NCBI GenBank assembly: GCA_963708115.1
Contig: CAVPRX010000002.1
Location: 62,001-126,000 of the forward strand
DNA from: VRUE01 sp963708115
GTDB lineage: Bacteria; Actinomycetota; Thermoleophilia; Solirubrobacterales; 70-9
DNA: 64,000 nucleotides
Direction of reading: 5' to 3'
The position numbers and the translations under genes were made by a program. Positions 1-8,267 of this stretch are shown in pieces. Under the pieces are notes generated by a model that worked only from the letters and a program-made list of their open reading frames with translations, made no database searches and was not told the DNA's origin. Every line of letters starts with the position of its first letter. Position 1 is the stretch's first letter.

Positions 1-1
1 C

Positions 2-640
2 TTCGGCACGATCATTGCCTGGGTCCTCGTCCGCGACGAGTTCCCAGGCAAGGGCGCCGTCAACGCGCTGATCGACCTGCCCTTCGCCTTGCCGACGATC
101 GTCGCCGGCCTCACGCTGTTGACTCTCTACGGGTCGGATAGTCCATTTGGCCTCGACATCGCCTTCACCAGGGTCGCGATCATCGTCGCGCTCTGCTTCA
201 TCACCCTGCCCTTTGTCACCCGCGCGGTGCAGCCGCTGCTGATGGAGATGGACCAGCAGATGGAGGAGGCGGCGACCTCGCTCGGCGCCGGCGGCTTCAC
301 CGTCTTCCGGCGGATCATCTTCCCCAACCTGCTGCCCGGCATCCTCGCCGGCGTGCTGCTCGCCTTCGCCCGAGCGCTGGGCGAGTACGGCTCGCTGATC
401 CTTATCTCGGGCAACATCCCCTTCAAGACCGAGGTCTCCTCGGTCTTCATCCGCAGTCAGATCGAGTCCGGCAACGTCGCCGGCGCCTCCGCCGTCTCGG
501 TCGTGCTGTTGTCGATCTCACTGCTTTTGCTGATCGCCGTCAGCCTTCTGGTCCGCTGGAGCGCGAAGAATAAGCCCGGGATCCTCTCCCGGGCCATCGA
601 CCGGATCGTCTCCCGCAGCCAAGTCGGGGGAGGTCCCTGA
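2..640 (+). CDS. cysT: Sulfate ABC transporter permease CysT, 5' end outside window
   Basis: Inner-membrane permease subunit of the sulfate/thiosulfate importer. The reading frame is open from base 2, so the gene begins upstream of the window; the TTG at 89 is internal and is not the start. Visible are hydrophobic helices (around LPFALPTIVAGLTLL and VLLSISLLLLIAV) and the EAA loop that docks on the ATPase (EEAATSLGAGGFTVFRRIIFP). The stop codon shares one base with the ATG of the next permease, so the two are translationally coupled in a cysT-cysW-cysA operon. The usual sulfate-binding protein gene would lie upstream, outside the window. The permease family is certain. Sulfate specificity rests on gene order and resemblance to CysT rather than ModB. 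Confidence 0.9.
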   Translation, partial: FGTIIAWVLVRDEFPGKGAVNALIDLPFALPTIVAGLTLLTLYGSDSPFGLDIAFTRVAIIVALCFITLPFVTRAVQPLLMEMDQQMEEAATSLGAGGFTVFRRIIFPNLLPGILAGVLLAFARALGEYGSLILISGNIPFKTEVSSVFIRSQIESGNVAGASAVSVVLLSISLLLLIAVSLLVRWSAKNKPGILSRAIDRIVSRSQVGGGP

Positions 641-1509
641 TGACCACCAGGGCACCTGCCAAGTGGGGCCTGCGCACCCTCGCCCTCGGCTACTTGGGCC
701 TGCTCCTGCTCGCCCCCGTCGGGATGATCTTCTACAAGACCTTCGAGCACGGGCTCGGGCCGCCGATCGAAGCGATGACCTCGCCCGACGCGCTGCACGC
801 GATCTGGCTGACCCTGCTGATGGTCGCCGTCGCCGTTCCGCTCAACACGATCTTCGGCGTCGGCTGTGCGCTGCTGCTCGTCCGCCACAAGTGGAAGGGC
901 AACGCTGTGATTGACGCGATCATCAACCTGCCCTTCGCGATCTCGCCGATCGTGATCGGGCTCTCGCTCTTCCTCCTCTACGGCAACGACGGCTGGTTCG
1001 GGCCGACCCTGAGCGAATGGGGCATCCAGGTCCTCTTCTCAACCCCCGGAATGATCCTCGCCAGCATGTTCGTCTCGCTGCCATTCGTCGTGCGGGAGGT
1101 CGTGCCGGTGCTGCAGGAGATCGGCAATGAGCAGGAGCAGGCCGCCTCGACCCTCGGCGCCAACACCTGGCAGACCTTCTGGCGGGTCACCCTGCCGGCG
1201 ATCCGCTGGGGCGTCGCCTACGGGGTCGTGCTGACCACGGCCCGCGTTCTTGGCGAGTTCGGCGCGGTGACGATCGTCTCGGGCTCGATCTCGGGCAAGA
1301 CCGAAACCCTGCCCCTGTTCGTCGCCAAGGCCTTCGAGCAGTTCAACGAGGAAGCCGCGTACGCGGGAGCGATCGTGCTCGCCCTGCTCGCCCTGACCAC
1401 CTTGCTGCTGATGAGCATCGGCGGCCGCAAGGCCAAGGCGCAGGGTGGACCAATCCCAATCACTGGCGATGCAGCCATCTCAACCTCAAATGCAAAGGAG
1501 GGTTCCTGA
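640..1509 (+). CDS. cysW: Sulfate ABC transporter permease CysW
   Basis: Second permease subunit (289 aa) of the sulfate/thiosulfate importer, forming a heterodimer with CysT. It has an N-terminal membrane helix (LGYLGLLLLAPVGMIFYKTF), several further helices, and the EAA loop EQAASTLGANTWQTFWRVTLP followed by GEFGAVTIVSGSISGKTETL, typical of CysW. The ATG lies in the TGATG junction with cysT, and its own stop again overlaps the cysA start, so all three are coupled. The length matches the family. There are no breaks. Confidence 0.93.
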   Translation: MTTRAPAKWGLRTLALGYLGLLLLAPVGMIFYKTFEHGLGPPIEAMTSPDALHAIWLTLLMVAVAVPLNTIFGVGCALLLVRHKWKGNAVIDAIINLPFAISPIVIGLSLFLLYGNDGWFGPTLSEWGIQVLFSTPGMILASMFVSLPFVVREVVPVLQEIGNEQEQAASTLGANTWQTFWRVTLPAIRWGVAYGVVLTTARVLGEFGAVTIVSGSISGKTETLPLFVAKAFEQFNEEAAYAGAIVLALLALTTLLLMSIGGRKAKAQGGPIPITGDAAISTSNAKEGS

Positions 1510-2549
1510 TGGGAATCGCAGTCGAGGGAGCGCGCAAGCGCTTCGGTGACTTTCAGGCTCTTGACGACGTATCGATAGACGTGCCGGACGGCTCGCTGAC
1601 GGCCCTGCTCGGACCGAGCGGCAGCGGCAAGTCGACCCTGCTCCGGGCGATCGCCGGGCTCGAGGATCTCGATGCCGGCCAGGTCGTGATCAACGGCCAG
1701 GACGCGACGGCGACGCCGGCGCAGAAGCGCGAGGTCGGCTTCGTCTTCCAGCATTACGCCGCCTTCAAGCACATGACCGTGTTCGGCAACGTCGCCTTCG
1801 GCCTCAAGATCCGCAAGTGGGACAAGGCGAAGATCAGCGATCGGGTGCACGAGCTGCTGCGCCTGGTCCAGCTCGACGGGTTGGCGGAGCGCTACCCCGA
1901 CCAGCTCTCCGGCGGGCAGCGCCAGCGCATGGCGCTTGCCCGGGCGCTGGCGGTCGAACCGCAGGTGCTGCTGCTCGACGAGCCCTTCGGGGCGCTCGAC
2001 GCCAAGGTGCGCAAGGACCTGCGCGTCTGGCTGCGCCGCCTCCATGACGAGATGCACGTGACGACGATCTTCGTCACCCACGACCAGGAGGAGGCGATGG
2101 ACGTCGCCGAGCAGCTGGTCGTGATGAACGAGGGCCGGGTCGAGCAGTCCGGCACGGCCGACGATCTTTACGACCACCCCGCCAACGAGTTCGTGATGAG
2201 CTTCGTCGGCGAGGTCAACCGGCTCGGCGAGCACTTCGTGCGGCCGCATGACATGGAAGTCGTGCTCGACGCCGATGAGCGGACTGAGGAGGCGATGGTG
2301 CAACGCATCGTCGCCCTCGGCTTCGAGATCCGGGTCGAGTTCGTGCTCGGCGACGGAACCGAGGTCTGGGCGCAGCTGACCCGCGCCGAGCTGCAGAAGC
2401 TCGAGCTGCGCGAAGGTCAGATCGTCCACCTGCGTCCCGGTCAGCTCAAGAGCTTCAGCGGTGATGTCCCGCCGTCCGACGATCGTGGGGCCTCGACTCC
2501 CCGCGACGGTCAGGACGACGACGACGCAGAGGTAACTGCAGCCGCCTGA
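1509..2549 (+). CDS. cysA: Sulfate/thiosulfate ABC transporter ATP-binding protein CysA
   Basis: ATPase subunit (346 aa) that powers sulfate/thiosulfate uptake. Walker A GPSGSGKST is at about residues 35-43, the Q-loop is FVFQHYAAF, the ABC signature LSGGQRQRMALARAL is followed by Walker B LLLDEPFGALDA, and the switch His lies in FVTHDQEEAMD. The C-terminal third, after GEVNRLGEHFVRPHDMEV, is a TOBE-type regulatory domain found in CysA and related importers. It starts in a TGATG overlap with cysW. It is followed directly by strong hairpins, so the operon ends here. Confidence 0.94.
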   Translation: MGIAVEGARKRFGDFQALDDVSIDVPDGSLTALLGPSGSGKSTLLRAIAGLEDLDAGQVVINGQDATATPAQKREVGFVFQHYAAFKHMTVFGNVAFGLKIRKWDKAKISDRVHELLRLVQLDGLAERYPDQLSGGQRQRMALARALAVEPQVLLLDEPFGALDAKVRKDLRVWLRRLHDEMHVTTIFVTHDQEEAMDVAEQLVVMNEGRVEQSGTADDLYDHPANEFVMSFVGEVNRLGEHFVRPHDMEVVLDADERTEEAMVQRIVALGFEIRVEFVLGDGTEVWAQLTRAELQKLELREGQIVHLRPGQLKSFSGDVPPSDDRGASTPRDGQDDDDAEVTAAA

Positions 2550-2558
2550 AGGGGCGAC

Positions 2559-2624
2559 GGGGCGGGGCGCGCTTTGCCGGGTGGCGCCCCGCCCCATCTC
2601 GCCGTTCCGGGCACGCCCGGAACG
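2559..2624. terminator. Two consecutive hairpins between convergent cysA and phoD-like gene
   Basis: A perfect 12-bp stem (2559-2570 with 2584-2595, 13-nt loop) is followed by a perfect 9-bp stem (2603-2611 with 2616-2624, 4-nt loop CACG). They sit between two converging genes and probably end transcription from both sides. There is no long T-tract, as is common in GC-rich actinobacteria. Confidence 0.7.
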
Positions 2625-2630
2625 AGCGCC

Positions 2631-4282
2631 CTACGTTACGCGACGCTCGAAGGTCTTTTCCAGCGCCTTCTCGTGCTCCTCGCCGGCCACCGTCTTGTCG
2701 AGTCGCACGGTCGCCTTGCGGCCGTCCAGCCGTAGGGTCCCGACCTGGTTGTCGAAGTAGGGGCCCTCGAGCAGGCGCCAGCGGATGCCAGGGTCAGGAG
2801 CTCCCGCCGCGTGCGCCAGGCCATGCGCAAGCGCCCCGAAAGGGCGCGAGAAGCCGGCCCGGACCACTCCTCGCTCGCGCTCGTCCAGGGGGTTGCGGTA
2901 CGGGGAGCAGACCGCCTGCAGGACCGCGCTCTTGATCTCTGCCTCGGGCCTGAAGGCGACGTCGCAGAGGTAGGCGTGGTGGACGTCGCCGGAGAGGATC
3001 ACGATCGAGGCCGGCGGCTTGCCTCGCTTGCCTGAGCCGACCTCTTCGAGCAGCTCGCGCAGGCGCTGGAAGGAGAGCTGGAAGGAGGCCCAGTGATCGA
3101 AGTCGACCGCGCGGCGCAGCTTCTCGCTGCCGCGGGCGAGGAGGCCGCCCCAGGCGCCGTCGCAGAGCCGCTCGTTCCAGGCCTCCAGGTAGTGGAAACC
3201 GGGGGAGAGGAGGTAGGGCACCGTGGTCGAGATCAGCAGGTGGTCGAAGTCGCCACTGGCGTGGTCGACGATCCAGTCCCAGACCTCGTCGTCGAACATC
3301 GAGCGGCGCTCGTCGGTCAGGACCCGGGCGGCGCGCGAGTCGATGAAGATCGCCCGCACCCCGTCGATGTCGCGGTAGAAGCTCCAGCGGACCCCCGCTG
3401 CCGTCGTGTCGATGTCCGTGGCCCACGCGCGCAGCGGCTCGGTCGCGTCAGGCTTGCCGCGCACCCGCTCGTACACGTCGTTGTCGTCCAGCTCGAGCGG
3501 CGAGAGGTTGCCGAGGTGCTGGTAGATCCAGTAGGTCATGATCCCGCCGACCGCGCGCTCGTGCCACCACTCCTTGCGGTCCATCTCCTCGTGCCAGGAG
3601 CGCGAGATGTTCCAGTCGTCGCTCATGTCGTGGTCGTCCCAGACCATCGAGGTGGAGACGGTCGAGAACAGCCAGCGGATCAGCGGGTCCTGCCAGGACT
3701 CGCGGTAGAGCCAGGTGTACTCCTCGAAGTCGGTCACCTCCTCGCCGGGGGGCCGGCCGGTGTCGCGCTTGGCACGGATGCGCTCCCGCGTCGCCGGCGA
3801 TCCCTCGTCGACGTAGATCTGGTCGCCGAGCAGGAAGAGCAGCTCCGGCCACTTGCTCGCGGTCGTCGCGGACCATCTGCTCGGCGAGGACGTGGAGCGC
3901 ATCGAGCTCATGGCCGTTTTCGTCCTCGTCTTTGGTCTTCGTGTACGGCTCCTCGTGGGGGAGCGGCGACGCGGCACGAGCCGAAGCAGATGTCGAGCGG
4001 CTTGCCCTGCTTGATGGTGCGGATCGCGCTTGGCGGCAGGTCGGAGCCGGGGAGGGGCCAGCGCCGCTCGCCGTCGAGGGAGACCTCGTACTCGTAAAAG
4101 CCTCCGGGCTCGAGACCTTCGATGCGGACGAGCGCGTAGTGGTGTCCGCCGACACCGAAGGTCTGCTCGCGGCGACCCAGCACCTCGACCTCGCAGCGCT
4201 CGCTCGTCTCGACCCAGATCGTCGCCTCGGTTTCCGAGACGTAGCGAAGCAGCGGGCCGAGGAGAAGGTCTGACATCTGCAT
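2631..4282 (-). CDS. PhoD-like alkaline phosphatase/phosphodiesterase, two frameshifts
   Basis: Metallophosphatase of the PhoD family, which releases phosphate from phosphomono- or diesters. Three consecutive frames together give one protein of about 549 aa. The N-terminal beta domain starts at ATG 4282 (MQMSDLLLGPLLRYVSETEA), behind a purine-rich AGAGGG. CFGSCR then precedes the first break near 3958-3962 (a C run one base too long). A short piece ending LAEQMVRDDRE precedes the second break near 3861-3867. The core follows: FLLGDQIYVDEG, VWDDHDMSDDWN, IDSRAARVL and ILSGDVHHAYLC carry the Asp, His and Asn metal ligands of the family. Total length minus two bases is an exact multiple of three, and all motifs survive, so I favour sequence error over decay. 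It lies near a phosphate uptake operon. There is no clear Tat signal at the N-terminus, so it may be cytoplasmic. Confidence 0.8.
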
Positions 4283-4363
4283 CCCTCTTCCCGAATCTGC
4301 CCCTTTCCACGCCGACTGCTATTCTTGACTTTCAAACTCAACAAACTCTAGAAAGGAGACGCG

Positions 4364-4561
4364 ATGAGCTCGAAAAGCACGACCAAGTTCACCTCGAGGG
4401 GCCGGCTCGCCGGCCTGGTCCGCGACGAGATCGGAGTCGGCGGCCCCAACCGGGCCAACCGCGCCGCCCAGCGTGGCCCGGGCCAGTCCTCGGTCGACGA
4501 GGCCCTCTACTACCGGGCCCGCCTGATTCTCGGCGATTCCCTGGCTCGTCCCACCCGCTGA
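4364..4561 (+). CDS. Small basic protein of unknown function
   Basis: 65-aa protein beginning MSSKSTTKFTSRGRLAGLVRD. The start is supported by a strong Shine-Dalgarno sequence (AAAGGAGA, 6 nt upstream of ATG), which is uncommon in this window and argues for a real gene. It has no membrane segment, signal peptide or cysteines, and is rich in Arg/Gly/Ala with a basic N-terminus. It is transcribed away from the PhoD-like gene and ends at a strong hairpin. I do not recognise a family. Confidence 0.65.
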   Translation: MSSKSTTKFTSRGRLAGLVRDEIGVGGPNRANRAAQRGPGQSSVDEALYYRARLILGDSLARPTR

Positions 4562-4587
4562 CGCGGGGGAGCGCGATGGCCAAGCGC

Positions 4588-4627
4588 GATACGGGCCACA
4601 CCGAACCTTGCCGGTGTGGCCCGTATC
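4588..4627. terminator. Perfect 16-bp hairpin between convergent genes
   Basis: Left arm GATACGGGCCACACCG (4588-4603) pairs perfectly with 4612-4627 around an 8-nt loop. It sits just downstream of the 65-aa gene and just downstream of the minus-strand gene ending at 4645. It is probably a bidirectional terminator. No T-tract follows on either side. Confidence 0.75.
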
Positions 4628-4644
4628 CAGACCCGGCCGATCGC

Positions 4645-5310
4645 CTATTTGCCGGTTTTCGCCAGGGGCGCTTCGGCAGCTTCCGGTGCTTCGGGGGGCT
4701 GCGGGTAGGCCTGGACCGCCAGGTTCCAGCCCCTCAGCGCGAAGCTGACTTTGGCGGCCCCCGCGTACTGGACAGCGACCGTGTGCCCGCCTTTGCCCAG
4801 CACGGTGGTCTGGGTGACCGTGTGGATCAAGGCGGCGGTTTTCGGCGAGGCGGCCGTCGCCGGGGCAAAGTTGACTTTGCCCGTCGACTGCCCGTCGACC
4901 AGGATCTGTATCGGGCAGGCGAGTTCTACCGTCGGTTTTTCGGCGACGCAGGTCGCCTGGCCCGAGAACGTGATCACGGCCGGCGCGTTCCCCTTCGTCG
5001 CAAACGAGGTGAAGGCGGTCGGGATGTAGCCGGCCGTCGTCGCCGTGGCTTCGAAGGGCGCCGTGCCCGCCGCGATTCCGACGACAGGGACCAGCGGTGC
5101 TTCGGCCTTCTTCACGAACAGATTGCCGGCGGCCTTTTTCCTCAGGTAGAGCCCGCTCGCTTTCTTGTTGGTCAGGTAGAGATGGGCAGCTTTCTGGCTC
5201 GTCAGGACGGACCCGGCGAACGATGGGCTGACCGCTACCGCGGCGGCAAGCGCCGCGGCCACCACGACGACGAGTACGGCGCGGGGTCTGGACAGTCTTC
5301 TTTTCAGCAA
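4645..5310 (-). CDS. Exported protein of unknown function
   Basis: About 221 aa. The chosen TTG start at 5310 has GGAGG five bases upstream; an open extension to 5610 exists but would run across the divergent promoter and into pstS. The N-terminus is a signal peptide (basic LLKRRLSRPRAV, then VVVVAAALAAAVAVSPSFA). A Lys-rich segment with repeated YL-KK and NL-VKK elements follows, like the linkers seen in exported actinobacterial proteins. The C-terminal part, with a Cys pair (QATCVAEK, ELACPIQ), looks like a beta-sandwich. The C-terminal end is Pro/Glu/Ala-rich. It is divergent from pstS; whether it is phosphate-regulated is unknown. Confidence 0.65.
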   Translation of the reverse strand: MLKRRLSRPRAVLVVVVAAALAAAVAVSPSFAGSVLTSQKAAHLYLTNKKASGLYLRKKAAGNLFVKKAEAPLVPVVGIAAGTAPFEATATTAGYIPTAFTSFATKGNAPAVITFSGQATCVAEKPTVELACPIQILVDGQSTGKVNFAPATAASPKTAALIHTVTQTTVLGKGGHTVAVQYAGAAKVSFALRGWNLAVQAYPQPPEAPEAAEAPLAKTGK

Positions 5311-5387
5311 TTGAACCTCCGTGTCAGGGGCCGCCGGGTCGGCCTTCTTTAGTAAAGAGGTCAATAAAGTACAGAAGCTGGTAGGGT

Positions 5388-5412
5388 CTTGTCGAGTAAG
5401 GCACTCAACAAG
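5388..5412. promoter_or_regulatory. Inverted repeat in the pstS leader
   Basis: CTTGTCGAGT and ACTCAACAAG form 10-nt arms (one mismatch) around AAGGC. They lie 35-59 bases before the pstS ATG and between divergent genes. This could be an operator for the phosphate response or a leader hairpin. Part of it (5403-5420) recurs almost exactly before the gene at 4364. No experimentally known Pho-box sequence is claimed. Confidence 0.4.
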
Positions 5413-5446
5413 CTCCAGAACCCGGCAGGAAAGGAAGTAAATACGC

Positions 5447-6271
5447 ATGAGAAGCAAGACCCTCGCCCTAACGGTGATCGCCCTTCTGGGGCTCGCCGTA
5501 CCGGCGTCTGCCGGCGCCAAGACCCTGATCGGGTCTGGCTCGGTCGCAGCGCAGCCCGTGTTGCAGGCCCTGTTTGCCCAGTACACGAAGGTGACCAAAG
5601 GAAAGGTCAAGTTCGTCTACACCGCCAACGGCGGCAACGCCGGCGTCAAAGACGTCCAGAACGGAACCAGCCAGTTCGCCGGGCAGGCCCGCACGCCGCT
5701 GCCAAGCGATGCCGGCACGACCTACGTGAAGCTCTACCTCGACGGCCTCTGCATCGACGTCAACCCGAAGAACAAGCTGAGCAGCATCACCGTTCAGCAG
5801 ACCCACGACATCTACCGCGGCCTGATCACCAACTGGAGCGGGATCCCCGGCTCCGGGCTCGACACGACCATCGACCCGGTCGGTCGCGACACCAACGGAG
5901 GTACGTACAACTTCTTCCTGCAGGCGGTCCTCAACAACGAACCGCCGGCGTCCAACGTCAACGCGCTGACCGCCGACGGCCTCGTCGTCAACGCGGTCAA
6001 GCAGGACCCGAACGCGATTGGCTACGACGGGCTCGCCTGGCAGGGCAAAGGCCAGAAGGCGCTGAAAGTGAACGGCGTTCCCTGCACCCCCTCGAAGATC
6101 AGCGTCGAGCCGCTCAAGTACCCGCTCTCGCGCTACATCTTCATCGTCCTGCCGACCGAAAACCCGAACCCTGCGGTGCAGAAGTTCGTCGACTGGGCAC
6201 GCCGTGACCCGGTCGCCGGCGAAGTGATTGCCAAAGCCGGCGGCGTGGCCGCCTTCAACAAGACGAAGTAG
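5447..6271 (+). CDS. pstS: Phosphate ABC transporter substrate-binding protein PstS
   Basis: Exported phosphate-binding protein (274 aa) that delivers phosphate to PstCA. It has a signal peptide (MRSKTLALTVIALLGLAVPASA). The mature start KTLIGSGSVAAQPVLQALF and the phosphate-site segment GRDTNGGTYNFF are typical of the PstS family, as is DIYRGLITNWS. There is no lipobox cysteine, so it may be released or held by another means. The ATG follows an AAAGGAAG ribosome site. It is the first gene of pstS-C-A-B, and its TAG stop overlaps the pstC GTG. Confidence 0.9.
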   Translation: MRSKTLALTVIALLGLAVPASAGAKTLIGSGSVAAQPVLQALFAQYTKVTKGKVKFVYTANGGNAGVKDVQNGTSQFAGQARTPLPSDAGTTYVKLYLDGLCIDVNPKNKLSSITVQQTHDIYRGLITNWSGIPGSGLDTTIDPVGRDTNGGTYNFFLQAVLNNEPPASNVNALTADGLVVNAVKQDPNAIGYDGLAWQGKGQKALKVNGVPCTPSKISVEPLKYPLSRYIFIVLPTENPNPAVQKFVDWARRDPVAGEVIAKAGGVAAFNKTK

Positions 6272-7266
6272 TGGAGGAGTCCTACCCCGAGGAGTACGGC
6301 CCACGGTGGTCGGACCGGCGCGTCGAGCGGATGCTCGGCGCGCTGGTCTGCGCCGTCGTGGCGCTGCTGCTGGCGATGATCGTCATCGTCTTCGTCAAAG
6401 CGTGGCCGTCGTTCGCGCACAACGGTCTCGCCTGGTTCGGCGCGGGCGGCAACGTCGACGACCAGCTCAACGCGATCTTCCTCTCCGGCCAGGCCGGGGC
6501 CGAATACATCTACACCTTCCACGCCTGGCCGTTGATCTGGAGCACGCTGTTGATCACCGGCGGCGCCGTCACGATCGCGCTCTTCTCAGCGCTCTTCGTT
6601 GCCGTCTTCATTGTCGAGTTCGCGCCCGAGTGGATGAGCAACATCCTGCAGCCCGTCGTCCGCTTCCTGGCCAGCGTCCCCTCGGTGATCTACGGCCTGC
6701 TCGGCGTCCTGGTTCTGGTTCCGTTCATCGGCAACCACTTGGTCAGCGAGTCGCAGAAGGCCTCGGTCGCCGGTGTGATCTCGCTCAGCGGCTACAGCCT
6801 GCTCGCCGCGGTCACCGTGCTGACGGTGATGATCGCGCCGCTGATGGTCTCGATCTTCTCCGACGGCCTGCGTGCGGTGCGGCCGGGGTGGCTGGAGGGC
6901 TCCCTTGCGCTCGGCGTCAACCGCTGGCGCACCACCTGGAAAATCGCCGTCCGTACCGCTCGCCCGGCGATCGTCGCGGGCACGGTGCTGGCCGTGGCGA
7001 GGGCGATCGGCGAGGCGGTGATGCTGGCGATGATCTCGGGCTCGGTCGGCTTCGCTCCCAACCCCGCCGACGGCGCGATCTTCATCTTCGAGCCATCGCG
7101 GCCGCTGGCGCCGACGATCGTCAAGAACATCGACCAGCTCAGCTCACCGCCGGCCAACGCGACGCTGTTCGCGATCGCCGCGGTGCTGCTCTTCTCGGCC
7201 GCGCTGCTCTCGCTGACCGGCTGGGCGGCCCGTCGAGCGATGCGCAAATACGGGGCGACGGCCTGA
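6271..7266 (+). CDS. pstC: Phosphate ABC transporter permease PstC
   Basis: Membrane permease (331 aa) of the high-affinity phosphate importer. The GTG start shares one base with the pstS stop (TAGTG). It has an N-terminal helix (LVCAVVALLLAMIVIVFV), the segment RFLASVPSVIYGLLGVLVL characteristic of PstC/PstA, and the EAA-like loop LEGSLALGVNRWRTTWKIAV. A periplasmic stretch around GAEYIYTFHAWP separates the first two helices. It is coupled to pstA through TGATG. Confidence 0.92.
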   Translation: MEESYPEEYGPRWSDRRVERMLGALVCAVVALLLAMIVIVFVKAWPSFAHNGLAWFGAGGNVDDQLNAIFLSGQAGAEYIYTFHAWPLIWSTLLITGGAVTIALFSALFVAVFIVEFAPEWMSNILQPVVRFLASVPSVIYGLLGVLVLVPFIGNHLVSESQKASVAGVISLSGYSLLAAVTVLTVMIAPLMVSIFSDGLRAVRPGWLEGSLALGVNRWRTTWKIAVRTARPAIVAGTVLAVARAIGEAVMLAMISGSVGFAPNPADGAIFIFEPSRPLAPTIVKNIDQLSSPPANATLFAIAAVLLFSAALLSLTGWAARRAMRKYGATA

Positions 7267-8267
7267 TGGGCGCCCCGGTCGCGACGCCACCCACTGCTCC
7301 TCCGCCTGGTGGGCCCCCGCCTCAATCCGGCAAGGCGGCGGTCGAGGGCAGCGCCACCTGGCGGCTCACCGATCGCATCGGCCTGGCAGTCTGCTGGGGG
7401 CTGGGCCTGCTCTTCTGCGCGATCGCCGTCGCGATCGCCGTCTACCTCTTCCTGCAGGGGATCAAGTACCTGCGCCCGTCGATGCTGGTCACGCCGGCTT
7501 CGGCGGGGTTCACGCAGGGTGAAAGCGGCGGCTTCTCCGACGCCCTCTTTGGCACCCTGATCGTCGCCGTGATGGGGATCGCGATCGCCCTGCCGATCGG
7601 CATCGGCATCGCGGTCTGGCTGGTCGAGTACGGCCGGCCCGCCGGTCTCGCCCGGGTCACCGAGTCGACGATCGAGGCGATCGCCGGCATCCCCTCGATC
7701 GTCCTGGCGCTGTTCGGAACCGTGATCTTCTCCAGCACCGCGCTCGGATTTTTGAGCCGCAGCTCGGACGGCGTCGTCTTCGGCCGCTCCTTCTTCGCTG
7801 CCTCGGTGATGCTCTCGTTGGTCGCCCTGCCACTGGTCGTCGCCAGCACCCGCGAGGGGCTGAACTCGATCCCCCGCCACGTGCGCGAGGCCTCCTACGC
7901 GGTCGGCAAGACCAAGGCGGCGACGACGCGGCGGATCCTGATCCCCGCCAGCCGGCCGCAGATCGCGACCGGGGCCATGCTCGGTCTGGGCAGGATCATC
8001 GGCGACACGGCGATCATCGTCGTCCTGCTCGGCGCGACCCAGAACTTCGCCCCGGTCGAAGGTGCCGCCTTCCCCTTCAACTACCTGCGCGGCGCCGGCA
8101 CGACGCTGACCAACTTCGTCTACGAGGCATCTCCCACCGGCAACCTCAACCAGCCGGAGAAAGCCTACGCGGCGGCCTTCGTCCTGCTGCTGATGGTGCT
8201 GGCCCTGAACGCGGCCGTCGACGTCGTCCACCGCCGCGCAAGAAAGGTAGGAGCATGGAGCTCATAA
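7266..8267 (+). CDS. pstA: Phosphate ABC transporter permease PstA
   Basis: Second permease (333 aa), partner of PstC. ATG 7266 overlaps the pstC stop. The first 35 residues are Pro/Ala-rich and probably cytoplasmic. Transmembrane segments follow (VCWGLGLLFCAIAVAIAVYLF, LIVAVMGIAIALPIGIGIAV), then the ESTIEAIAGIPSIVLALFG segment and the loop EASYAVGKTKAATTRRILIP. The C-terminus overlaps the next gene by 13 bases. Confidence 0.92.
   Translation: MGAPVATPPTAPPPGGPPPQSGKAAVEGSATWRLTDRIGLAVCWGLGLLFCAIAVAIAVYLFLQGIKYLRPSMLVTPASAGFTQGESGGFSDALFGTLIVAVMGIAIALPIGIGIAVWLVEYGRPAGLARVTESTIEAIAGIPSIVLALFGTVIFSSTALGFLSRSSDGVVFGRSFFAASVMLSLVALPLVVASTREGLNSIPRHVREASYAVGKTKAATTRRILIPASRPQIATGAMLGLGRIIGDTAIIVVLLGATQNFAPVEGAAFPFNYLRGAGTTLTNFVYEASPTGNLNQPEKAYAAAFVLLLMVLALNAAVDVVHRRARKVGAWSS

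Noticed and set aside
1218..2597. Long minus-strand open frames opposite cysA and many other genes
   Set aside because: High-GC coding DNA gives long antisense frames; these have skewed composition (His/Asp/Arg/Val-rich), no ribosome sites, and lie opposite clear family members.
4645..5610. Longer 321-aa version of the exported protein
   Set aside because: The extra N-terminus would cross the pstS promoter and lacks a ribosome site; TTG 5310 has GGAGG and begins a proper signal peptide.
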